From contig NW_014577097.1 of the NCBI RefSeq assembly GCF_000485595.1, positions 206,872 through 247,546 of the forward strand: a DNA stretch of 40,675 nucleotides, read 5' to 3'. A program made the translations under genes and the position numbers. The stretch is from Priapulus caudatus (taxonomy: Eukaryota > Priapulida > Priapulimorpha > Priapulimorphida > Priapulidae). Under the pieces are notes generated by a model. It was not told the DNA's origin. It saw nothing but the letters and a program-made list of their open reading frames with translations, and ran no database searches. Below are positions 1 through 10,000 of this stretch, piece by piece; the stretch's first letter is position 1, and every line of letters begins with the position of its first letter.

Positions 1-660
1 AGGAACCGCTGAATTGGCGTAAGTTGATTGAATTGGGGAGGCGGTGTGGCTGTGTGTGCCGCCGGTCTGTACTGCGCGCTGCGTGCTGCTGCGTGCACAT
101 GCGGCATGCCATGCCGTCGCCTGGCTGTGTGTGACGGTGCTTGTGCTGATGCGGTTTATGTGGGGCAGTGCGTGCATTGCTGTGCGTTGATGTGCTATGT
201 GTGCGTCTGTGTGGCTGTAGGATCCTTATCCAGGGCCATCATCGGTGGATGCGCGGACCACACAATTACTCATACCTAGGCCCGTGCCCTGGTCAGAGAA
301 CGAAACGATAATAATGCATACGTCGTTTATATTCCCGTATTATTCTCCCGTGTTCCGTGTTTCAACAAACGTTGCACATCCGCGGCGTTATTCTCACCAT
401 AGATACGGCACTGCTTCCAAATTATTCTACATTCCTAGTACGCGTAAGTCCCCTGACAATCAATCATAAGCTTCAGCGCACACGCCACTTTTTTTTAGCT
501 TATTTGATGTGTGCGTCTGTAGGGATTGGTGGATTTTCCACCTGACTGGAAGAGTCCCGCGGCCACGCCTTCCGCGGGCGCATCTGTTTTTATGATCCTC
601 CTCCGTTTGGCCGCGTTTGCGGGCCACCGCTAAACATGGCCCGGAGTTCTGTCGAAGATA
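1..660. other. Non-coding stretch, no gene seen
   Basis: The first 250 bases are rich in TGTG and TGC runs. The short open frames there encode Cys/Ala/Val-rich peptides with no recognisable domain, as expected from low-complexity DNA. A small GC-rich inverted repeat (cccgcgg / ccgcggg) lies near 557-579. I see no splice-consistent coding exon or RNA gene here. Confidence 0.5.
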
Positions 661-689
661 GATACGCATAAGATTAGGATAGTATAAAT

Positions 690-696
690 AGATCAG

Positions 697-739
<43 letters not shown>

Positions 740-1058
740 CATAGATAGCATAGATTAGATAGATAGAATAGATAGATAGATAGATAGATAGATGGAGATA
801 GCATAAGATAGCATAGATAGTATAGCATAGATAGATAGATAGGATAGATAGATAGCTAATAGATAGATACGATAGATAGATAGATAAATAGATAGATAGA
901 TAGATAGTAATAGATAGATAGATAAGATAAGATAGATAGATAGATAAGATAGATAGATAGAATAGACGATAGATCAGATAGTATAGATAGATAGCATAGA
1001 TAGATAGAGATAGATAGTAATAGATAGATACGATAGATAAGATAGATAGCATAGCAGA
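690..1058. repeat. GATA tetranucleotide microsatellite
   Basis: This is an imperfect (GATA)n/(TATC)n array of about 370 bp, interrupted by GCATA, AGATA and ACGATA variants. Minus-strand frames read through it as Tyr-Leu-Ser-Ile repeats, which is an artefact of the tetranucleotide and not a protein. Slippage-type interruptions increase towards the right end. Confidence 0.95.
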
Positions 1059-1079
1059 GATACGCATAGGCTGTCGCAC

Positions 1080-1960
1080 TACCAGGGGCGTAAATCCGTA
1101 CCGAGGAGTGGGGGGATGATCGGCGATAGCCGGGGGCGAAATTAACCTTGGCTGCCGCAGGCAGGTCCGCGTGCCGTAGGCATGCCAGTGCTAGGTATGG
1201 ATGGGGGCATACCCCCCAGAAAATTTTGAAATATTTAAGCCATTTTCCTGCAATCTGAGGCATACTGTGGGCCATATTTTCATGTCTGATGACACTATCT
1301 CAACCCTAGACTCAACTCTACAAGTTAGGATTCAAAACACTTTTCATGACTTTTCAGAGAGCGTACACAGATAGGTTACTATAGTAATAATACATGTATT
1401 AAAACACAGGTAAGAATTGCAGTTTCTCACAATTTCACGTGTTTTTGTGCCATTTTATGTGCCATGTGGCATAATTAAAAAAAAAAAAAAATCTTTTAAG
1501 GATCTTGGCTTCTTTGTTTCTGTCATTCCGTATTGGAATTCTTTCGCTTCGTCTATAGTAAATTGCAAATTTGCTGCTTTTTCTACTGCAATCCGCACGG
1601 TTGATCTGTCGATTTGATTAACGCGTTTCTCCGTCTTTGTTATAGTCCTTTGTATTTATAAAGACTATTATTTATGAGGTTGTGACTTACCAATGTGAGG
1701 TTACCAACAGGTATCAATGGTAGGGTCCAATGGAAGCTTTAAATATAATATAAGTATCCGAGAGATGGCGCTGTTCTATATAAACAAACAAACATTCTAC
1801 ATTCGGTATTTTGTTAGGTATATTTGGTCAAGTTTACAACCTTTATTTAAGTCCAATGTCTCAATGCTTGCTTAGACTCTGATCTCTTCGTCTTGTTCGA
1901 CCTAGCCGTGGTAAAGTACAGCATCTCTGAGAGTGTGCGCACATTGAGAATCGGCGTAAA
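1080..1960. other. Intergenic stretch with no gene seen
   Basis: A GC-rich patch at 1081-1215 contains the string gggggcgaaattaacc. It resembles the left terminus of the hAT-like MITE at 7310, so it may be a decayed fragment of the same family. An A run lies at about 1478-1491. No splice-consistent exon, promoter or RNA gene was recognised. Confidence 0.45.
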
Positions 1961-1964
1961 TCTA

Positions 1965-2046
1965 GTAATATATTAATTATTATAACATATACTACTATTA
2001 CTATTAGTATTACTACTACTAGTACTAGTACTAATACTACTACTAG
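1965..2046. repeat. Imperfect ACT/ATT trinucleotide repeat
   Basis: A short run of mixed tacta/ttacta/agtac trinucleotides lies immediately left of the nested foldback element. It may have served as AT-rich target DNA. Confidence 0.7.
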
Positions 2047-2053
2047 TCAGTTT

Positions 2054-2460
2054 TCGCTCTAGTATTAGTAACGCTGAGAGGGTCTATGTCCCCCGGGGTA
2101 CTGCCGGAACGTACCCCGGGTACGGTCCGGTATACCGGAACGTACCCTGGTACTATCTAATATGCCGGACCGTACCTCGCCTACTCCACTAACGAGTCTA
2201 GGGAGTCGCCTACGCCTACTTCCTAACCCGAACCCTAACCCTAACACTAACCCTAACCCTAACCCTAACCCTAATCCTAACCCTAACCATATCAAATAGT
2301 GACCAGGGTACGTTCCGGTATACCAGACCGTACCCAGGGTACGTTCCGGCAGTACCCTGGGGGACATAGACCCTATGAGCTCTAGTAACTATAGCCCGCG
2401 TACGGGTGCCGCTGGCATGGTGCCAGCGCAACCGTACGCGGGCTATAGTTACTAGAGCTA
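2054..2460. mobile_element. Foldback MITE family B, copy 1 (interrupted by a family A element)
   Basis: The right arm reads cgcgggctatagttactaga, and its inverse ctatagcccgcgtac sits in the left arm. The ends are tcgctctagta on the left and tactagagcta on the right. The composite is flanked by a perfect 9-bp direct repeat, agtcagttt, at 2045-2053 and 2461-2469, which I read as its target-site duplication. A family A element (2073-2380) has inserted into its left arm. No transposase is present, so it would be non-autonomous. A 9-bp duplication is typical of Mutator-like and some Merlin elements; the superfamily is inferred, not proven. Confidence 0.75.
2073..2380. mobile_element. Foldback MITE family A, copy 1, telomere-like core
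   Basis: The element runs from gctgagagggtctatg to catagaccctatgagc, with inverted arms of roughly 90 bp. Each arm contains the submotif ccggaacgtacc twice. Between the arms lies a conserved spacer (around actaacgagtctagggagtc), then a run of about ten CCCTAA-type units with a few variants. The flanking 9-mers attagtaac (2064-2072) and tctagtaac (2381-2389) match at 7 of 9 positions. It has no coding capacity. The insertion is nested within a family B element. Confidence 0.85.
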
Positions 2461-2632
2461 AGTCAGTTTGTTATAAATTTGTTTCCCAAACAGTGAAAGA
2501 CGCCAAGACGAGGATCGCAAAGCACAATGATTAAAGTGCCGGTTTATTCAAACACTGAATCGGAAACTTATGATACTTTCTTCGAAAGTATCAGAGCAGG
2601 AAATGTCAGCAAAGTCAGGGTATGTGAGTAAC

Positions 2633-2696
2633 TAGATACAATAATGTAACCTAAACCCTAACCCTATCCTGTGTTTGGGTTACATTATTGTATCTA
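2633..2696. mobile_element. Miniature foldback element, family C, telomere-like core
   Basis: This 64-bp element has near-perfect inverted arms: tagatacaataatgtaacc on the left, ggttacattattgtatcta on the right. The loop contains taaaccctaaccctatcc, which is telomere-like. It is bounded by perfect 9-bp direct repeats gtgagtaac at 2624-2632 and 2697-2705. It encodes nothing. Confidence 0.8.
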
Positions 2697-2705
2697 GTGA
2701 GTAAC

Positions 2706-2819
2706 TAGCTCTAGTAGTAGTACTATAGCCCGCGTACAGTTGCCGCAGACCTGCGGCGCATGCGGCCTGCGTCGCCTGCAGCAACTGTACGCAGGCTATA
2801 GTACTATAATATAGAGCTA
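2706..2819. mobile_element. Foldback MITE family B, copy 2
   Basis: The arms are tagctctag...ctatagcccgcgtac and gtacgcaggctatag...gagcta, around a GC-rich core. The ctatagcccgcgtac motif is shared with the copy at 2054-2460. The left flank gtgagtaac (2697-2705) and right flank gtaagtaac (2820-2828) match at 8 of 9 positions. The left flanking 9-mer is shared with the adjacent family C element, so the two were inserted one after the other at the same target. Confidence 0.75.
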
Positions 2820-2880
2820 GTAAGTAACTAGCTTTACCAAAGCAGACATTCGCTAGACAGCATGTGCCGCAAAAACATGG

Positions 2881-3232
2881 CAGTGGATATTTAACCGTAT
2901 ACAGCAGAGTATCCACTTCCGCTATTTTACGGTACACCACATTTGATTGGCTAGTATATTTAGGACGTCATCAACATTACCGTGATTACGTTCGAATCCC
3001 ATAAGGTTTAGCTATCTAGTTAACTTTTATGTTCAAATCCCATTTATTTCTACACATTTGTAGCCCCGTTTGGTCATAGAAGCTATTTTCCGTGAATCAC
3101 GTTTCCAATACCAAAACCTTTTGAACACATTCATAATATACTAACATACATAAATATACTAGCCAATCAGAATTACTGTATGGTAAAATAGCAGAAGCGG
3201 ATGCTCTGCCATATACGGTTAAATATCCACTG
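2881..3232. mobile_element. Larger foldback element with ~82-bp arms
   Basis: The left arm, 2881-2962, begins cagtggatatttaaccgtat. It is matched in inverted orientation by 3151-3232, which ends cggttaaatatccactg. Both arms carry the motif attggctagtatattta or its inverse. By eye the arms are about 80% identical, and the loop is roughly 190 bp. I see no target duplication or coding sequence. It is probably an older non-autonomous element. Confidence 0.65.
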
Positions 3233-3601
3233 CGCAAAAATATATAGGTTCTACATTATATCAAATATTGTTAGTAAGTACTGTCAATGCCATCACTGAC
3301 ACTGGGGACTGGGGTATATCTAAGTATATGATATACGGTATATCCCAATATAGATATACTATATCTCTCGTAACTTAAATTGAAAATGTTTTGTAAAGTA
3401 GACCAAAAAGTACTGGTAACGAAAATTGAAAATTGAACTACAATTGGAACAGATCATGCGTGGGGCCAACCATGATGATTCAATCGTTTTTCAATTTTTT
3501 TCAATCGTCGATTAAAAAAGTGAAAGCTATAGCAAGTGACAACGGTGGCAAGAAATCTTGGTTCCAAATGGAAAATCCACTGTCAAAACTTCCAAAAATG
3601 G

Positions 3602-3763
3602 ATGCCGTTTAAAAAGGCCTTTACATTCATTGATTTTGGCAAAGAATATTTAGAATCTGCATTTAGCTCCAGATTAAAATTTTGCATGCATGTGCATATT
3701 AGTAAGTTACGTACTTATTATCAGCCTCTACCTTACCGTCCTGGGCTTGATGTCACAGACAAG
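3602..3763 (+). CDS. Candidate first coding exon of the ankyrin-discoidin-SAM gene
   Basis: An open frame reaches a possible donor (aag|gtgttc at 3764) in phase 0. That is the phase required by the next exon at 4040. The ATG at 3602-3604 could be the initiator and would add 54 residues. The frame also stays open upstream to about 3533, so an acceptor just after tag at 3530-3532 is an alternative. The encoded stretch is Phe/Tyr/Lys-rich and matches no domain I recognise. The donor is weak, and another good donor (gtaagt near 3701) would give the wrong phase. I rate this exon only as plausible; the true start could lie elsewhere. Confidence 0.35.
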
Positions 3764-4039
3764 GTGTTCTAGACATTATACACCATTATATACAATTATA
3801 ATTAGCAGCAACTGTATAAACTTTAACTTTGATACATGTACTCTATGTTGCAGTCTATAAGCTTAGGGTAGCAGGTAAGAGTGGATTGAGTTATTGAGAA
3901 AAATGGTATTGGAAGTAGTACTATTACTAGTAGGAACAATATATAAAGGCTGAAAGATGTCGAGATGTTTCTCGTAAATTAGTGTCATCTATTAGTATTA
4001 GTAAATAATTATATAATTAGCATGTTTGTTTATTTTTAG

Positions 4040-7000
4040 ACGTTGCTGATGCCTGAAGAAGTTCGTCAGCTCACAATTTGTAAGAATGAGGATCCATTGC
4101 CAATCTATGATTTCTATCACGTTCCATATTTTTATCGCCTCAAGCACATGGATATCAACATACAGGAGGTGGACACTGGTGTAACACCAATTCTGCTTGC
4201 AACTAAACTAGGTAGTGAAGACCCAGATAGCCAATAAACCACTGTACCCCAATGCTGTTTTCACCTGTTAACTCCAGATCTACAAACTTTCATAAGAAAT
4301 GGACATTTAACTTCCTGTATGTGTCACCTGTGTAAGCTGTGTTCCTGTGGTGTCACCATGGTACTGTGTGCATTTGACTTCTCATTAGTTGTCTGTTTCT
4401 AGAATAGTGTAAGGTTAAGTTGTTGGAGAACATGCACAATAATCAACACGGCAGGTAGATGGTGTTGGGGTGGTTCAGTGACTGAAATTTTCGAAAATTC
4501 TGTAGTTGTTTTAAATAAAAACTTAAGCTAAAATTGTCATGCAATTTTCTTCATCTGTCATTATGCAGTTGTATCGACCTGAAACATGTATAACATACTA
4601 AACTGTTTGTTGTAGGTAATAAGCCGCTAGTTTATTCAATTATTACATGCTCTGGTTCAGTCTCAGCTAAAGACTACATGGGGTAAGTGGCTGTAAGCAC
4701 ATAGTGTGTGAATAGCACATCTTAGCAGTGAAGCGGTATTAACTTTCACAGAAGCATATTATGATACTATTGCACTAGTATTGTGATAGTATCAGGAGTC
4801 TATCAATATTGATAGACTCCTTATAGTATTGTAGTCATTATCTCTCTAAAGCACTCGTTATGCATGATGTAATTGGTATGCATGCTTTGTCTTTATAAAG
4901 CTGGGTTTACACTATCAACTTTTTGTTGAAGAGTTGACGAGCTGATAAACCTTTCAACTAATTGGCAGAAATTCGGCAGTGTAAACGTAAAATTTTAGCG
5001 CTCAACTGGTTTCAAGAGAGATTAGAACATGTATTATAATGTTCTATATTCTCAACTTTTGGTCAGCGAGTTGATCATGTTTTTGCCACTTAGCCACTCC
5101 GCTAATAGCAATCAGGGGGGGGTGTTCCGTGGCGGAGAGCGCGTTTTTACTATCGGGGCCACACTGGTGCAAATTATTATGTGCACAAATGTGTATCCAC
5201 GTCACACTGCATGCACACTGCAGGTCAAATTTTGAAACGTTTGCCGACTCGCGATGGATAACGTAAAAACTTTGAACATTCGATAAAAAGGTTGATAGAA
5301 CGTTGAACATTTTATCAACTTGTTGACTTTTTCATACTTTAAACCCAGCTTGAATGCACATGCTGTTTCAATGAGTTGTAACTAAGGCACGGTTTAATTC
5401 TAGTTTAGGTGCTTCTTTTAGGTCGCTGTCCTTATTCGAAATACCACTAACCTTAGCTAATGCACATCCCATAACCGTAACTGACTCTAATTCTAATTAG
5501 ATAATGAATATATGCATTATCTAAATCACTTCAACAATAGGGCAGGGTTATCATAGTGCATTTTAATCCTAGGATTGAACCCATTTAATTATTAGCATGC
5601 ATATTATCACTCATGTGCATGGAACTATTATTTTTGCATGGGGCAGGAATACAGCTCTGCATCTATCAATTTTGAATGAAAGACCTGATATTATGGACCT
5701 GCTACTCTGTAACAAAGCAGATGTAAGGATACTAACTTTGCACTTACTCATTGCTTGTACTTTTTCTATCACTCTTCTGCACATATCTGTTTCACGTTAC
5801 TTTTCACGTGGTGTGATGCGGTAACAGCATTTGTAGCATGTTGCACATTAACATCAGTGGCTATCAAAAGCACAACTTATATATTATTTTTAGTAGTGAT
5901 ATCACATCAGATATTGTGTGGCACTGATGCTGGCAAGACTACGAATTATACATTTTGCTAATTAGGTGGATGCTACGAATGATACCAACGATACGCCACT
6001 GCACATTGCGTGCAGACAGAGCAAGACTGGAAATAGGTTTATTATACTCAAGTTGCTTAAGGTAGGATAATCCAAAGAATATAAAACTATCTTGTTATGA
6101 TTTCGTTAATATATATATATTCCTGGTGGTTGATAATAATATTAAAGTTTACACAACCGCTGTCGCTTTAGGTGTCACAGATTCTTAATATTCTTTTATT
6201 TCTTCATCTCCTTGATCCTTCTAGGTGTTTGTGTGTCCCCCACTCTTTACTGTATTAATTTTGCTGTCTTTCTCAGGCTGGGGCTGATGTTTATAAGAAA
6301 AACAAGGAAGGTCTAACACCTATGGATCTGGCTGCAGTTCACAATGGCATTGGTAAAGGCATTTTAATTAGTTGATGTAAATTGGGTAATGGTCAAGCTT
6401 AGGGTGCTTAGATTGTACCCATTGTACTCCTCATTGTAGTTACAATGTACTCATGAATTCATTTATTCTCAAAGATAAGCTGAGAGGGTCTATGTCCCCA
6501 GGGTACTGCCGGAACGTACCCTGGTACTATCTAATATGCCGGACCATACCTCGCCTAATCCACTAACGAGTCTAGGGAGTCGCCTACGCCTACTCCCTAA
6601 CCCTAACCCTAACCTTAATCCTAACCATATCAGATAGTTACCAGGGTACGTTCCGGTATACCGGACCATACCCAGGGTACGTTCCGGCAGTATCCTGGGG
6701 GACATAGACCCTATGAGCCAAAGATAATGCTGTTATGATGCGTTTGCATTCTGCAATGTTTGTACATTGTGTCTGTAATGTGTCAGTGATCAGTCCGTAA
6801 TTTATCTATAATGAGTCTGAAATGTGTCTGTAATGTGTCCGTTCTATATATGTATATATATATCAAGAGCATATATTATTACCTAGTATTACATGCTAAG
6901 TATTATCAGCTGTTCATATATATATATATATGTAGTATGTATGTGCGTGCGTGTGTGCGGGCGCGCATGCGTGTGCGTGTGTGTGTAATGTGCCTGCAAG

Positions 7001-10000
7001 CTGTCTGTAAAGTGTGTGTGATGCACATGTGTCACGTGTCTGTAGAGGCTGTATCACTGATGCTGGACTACCACCAGGACCTCGCAGCACGCTCGCCACG
7101 CTCGTTGATCGAGGCTGCCATCAGGGGCAACGACCAGGTCCTCGAGCTGCTGCTCAACTTTGGCATGGATCCAAACCTCGTCGTCCGCGATAGTAAGACG
7201 GGGGCGCTGCACGAGGCGGTGCGGCACGTACGGTGAGTCGCGCGCGGGGCGATTGCGCTCGCTGACCACTGAGAGTGACACGGGTGACGGTAACGACACG
7301 TGCGCTGTCAGGGTGCGAAATTAACGCGAGTCCGGAGTCAAATACTCCCAGATTTACTGTCGGACTCTCTGATTTGACATGTGCAGGAGTCTGTGTGACT
7401 CCATGAAAATTCTGCTATACTAACTAGTTCGTTCCAGAGCATGGCCTCGCGGAATTGCTGGATTTTTTCAGCAAATGTCCAAAGAAAATTTGGCAGATGT
7501 GCAACCGCATGTATCTTCAAAATAAGCACATGCGTTATTGTTAAAATATCTTTAGTTTTGAACTTCAGACTGCGGACTCCCTCATTTTGCTGCGGACTCC
7601 CTCTTTTTGAGGGCAGTCCGTTGGACTCCCTTGTTCAAAAGTTAATTTCTACCCCTGCGCTGTTATTCACCATCGATGAGCTTGTGGTTACAGCTACTAG
7701 AGATCGTCTGGTAGGGCACAAGTTAGACATGCACTGGCAGGCCAGAGATTTATACTGGAATCTTGTTGTTTAGTATGGACAACTCTGGAATTTACGTGAA
7801 GTTGTAATACACACTGAAGGCAAGCATTATTACAATATTGATGGTCCATGCAAGGAATGTGGCCTGTGATCAGTATCATGTATCATTGTAGTTTGAGAGG
7901 GTGTTTCCTGCCTTGATAAGTCAGGACGTGTTTTACAGACGAATATTTAGTAAGTTAACACTTGTAAGTAGTAAGTAATAATTATGTAAAGTTGTAGTAA
8001 GTAAATAACAGCCTTGTGTACTGTTCCAGATATGATGCGGTCAGACTGCTGCTTGCTTTTGGGGGTGATGCAGATCTTGAAAATGGAAGAAATGAGGTGA
8101 TTTCTTACTTTGTTAACCTGTGAGAGTGCTCCATCAAGTCATTGTCTCAATTAAGATTATCTGTCTGTTGCACGTGAATAGTCCTTCTTCTAAATTAGGG
8201 ACTTCTTAGAAAACATTGAGGGGTCTTAAATGTTTATGGCCAATTACCATCATACATCTATGTTTATTGATAAATGTAATATATTACTTCATAGATTAAA
8301 TAAGTCGATTGATTGAATAACGATTTTAGTATAGATGTGTAGTGATCATGTTTCTATATTGCTGGTCTCATTTGATTATAGACCCCAAGGTCATTGCTTG
8401 CTGGCTACCCACCCCTGAAGGCAGATGTTTTCGTCAGACTGTTAGAAGGTATTGAGCAAGCAGTTACCAACTTTAGGTGTTTTCTGACTACAAGTGTGTG
8501 CATGTGGTTCTGTGCAGCTGGCAAATACTGTACGCACACCGAATAGATTTGTATCTTCTCGTTGATGATAACTGGACCCATTGTGTGCCTTAACCCCCGT
8601 ACATCCCTGCCTGCTGATTGTTGTCGTACTCTAGCAGTGTGAATTTACTTGTCGTTGGGACAGAGTACGAGCACAGGCCGCGTCAGATCCCGCTCTATGC
8701 AGACAGTGAGGAGGATGAGAGGCTGCTGATGAGTCCAACACTACGTGACAAAGGCACGGCACCCTGGCAGGGATATGAACGTACATGTGTTTGGTGATAG
8801 GGTGGCAAGGCTTTCCTTGTACCCATATATGTATATGTTGTTTGTTGTTGTTATATATATATATATATGTATGTATGTATGAATAAATAGCAACAGACAT
8901 GTTACGAAAAAAGATTATAAATGCAGCACTTGAAAATGGGTCTTTGTAGTAACAGGGTTTGAATGCTTTCTGGAAATCTCCTCCGGTACGCAAAAGAGCA
9001 ATATCAGTATATACATGTATATACGTATATATACTGATATTGCTCTTTTGTGTACATGTGGAGATTTCCAGAGGATGGGAGGGAGTGAGACTAAAATAAG
9101 CCTAAATTCATGAAAAGATTTTGCCTGTGTTCTCTACAGAACAGGAACAAGAGGTTACTTGTCTACTGGATAACGATATGGACTGGACCAGACTTGACAG
9201 TTCGTTTTGTGGCAACTACATGGAAATGAACCCGAACACCAACCTTCTCGATAGTAAGCTACCGCAGTTATTCTATCAGGCTGCAATAGGATTAGGTTAC
9301 TAGGCAACGCTGTTTGCAAGGGTACCATGTCCAATATATTAAAGTGAACATTGATTGATTTGAAGAGGTATGAGCTGTTGGGTACTGCTGCTGCTGGTGG
9401 TGGTGGTGGTGCTGCTGCTGCTGCTGCTGGTGGTGGTGGTGGTGCTGCTGCTGCTGCTGCTGCTGGTGGTGGTGGTGGTGGTGGTGCTGCTGCTGCTGCT
9501 GCTGGTGGTGGTGGTGCTGCTGCTGCTGCTGCTGGTGGTGGTGGTGGTGGTGGTGCTGCTGCTGCTGCTGGCTGATAGTGATGACGCTTTTTATTTGTTG
9601 TTTCAGATGATCCATCCTCCTTCTGGGTCATCCCAAGTTTGAAAGATGCGTGGGTTGTGTTTGACTTCGGCAGCAAATATACGCTGAGTGGCGTTCGCAT
9701 ATATGGCTGGTAGAACATTTTGTCTTTGTGCGTGCGTGTGTGAGTGTGTGTGTGTGTTGGCATCCCATGTTTTGTGCTTTCTTACCCTGTATTCATGCCT
9801 GCATCTTATATTGCCAGGGACAGTCCTCAGATGATAAAGACTGTGCAGGTGCAGATATCTCGTAGCGGAGTCGAGTAAGTTCATGCCATTTTTTTCCATA
9901 TCACTGCTATTATGAAACGATTGTGTACAGCAAATAGTAAATTTACATCACATGAAATAAAGGACGTATCATTCATAATTTGTTTCCATGTGAACGTAAA

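Larger units (their letters stand above)
4040..8448 (+). other. Ankyrin-repeat part of the gene (exons 1-8 of the model)
   Basis: The first exon ends in a TGVTPILLATKLG half-repeat, completed by the small exon 4616-4682. Exon 5647-5722 encodes NTALHLSILNERPDIMDLLL, a classic outer-helix repeat. Exon 5966-6061 gives NDTPLHIACRQ and LKLLK. Exon 6277-6352 gives AGADVYKKNKEGLTPMDLAA. Exon 7046-7232 holds two repeats (SLIEAAIRGNDQVLELLLNF and GALHEAVRHVR). Exon 8030-8096 continues RYDAVRLLLAFGGDADLENG, and 8382-8448 starts TPRSLLAGY. Exon boundaries often fall within or just after the G-A-D turn of a repeat. Ankyrin stacks bind partner proteins; the partner here is unknown. Confidence 0.85.

Noticed and set aside
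693-1275. Minus-strand Tyr-Leu-Ser-Ile repeat proteins
   Set aside because: Translation of a GATA microsatellite.
2220-2290. True chromosome end suggested by CCCTAA repeats
   Set aside because: The repeats are short, internal and bounded by inverted arms; the same arrangement recurs at 6600 and 13900.
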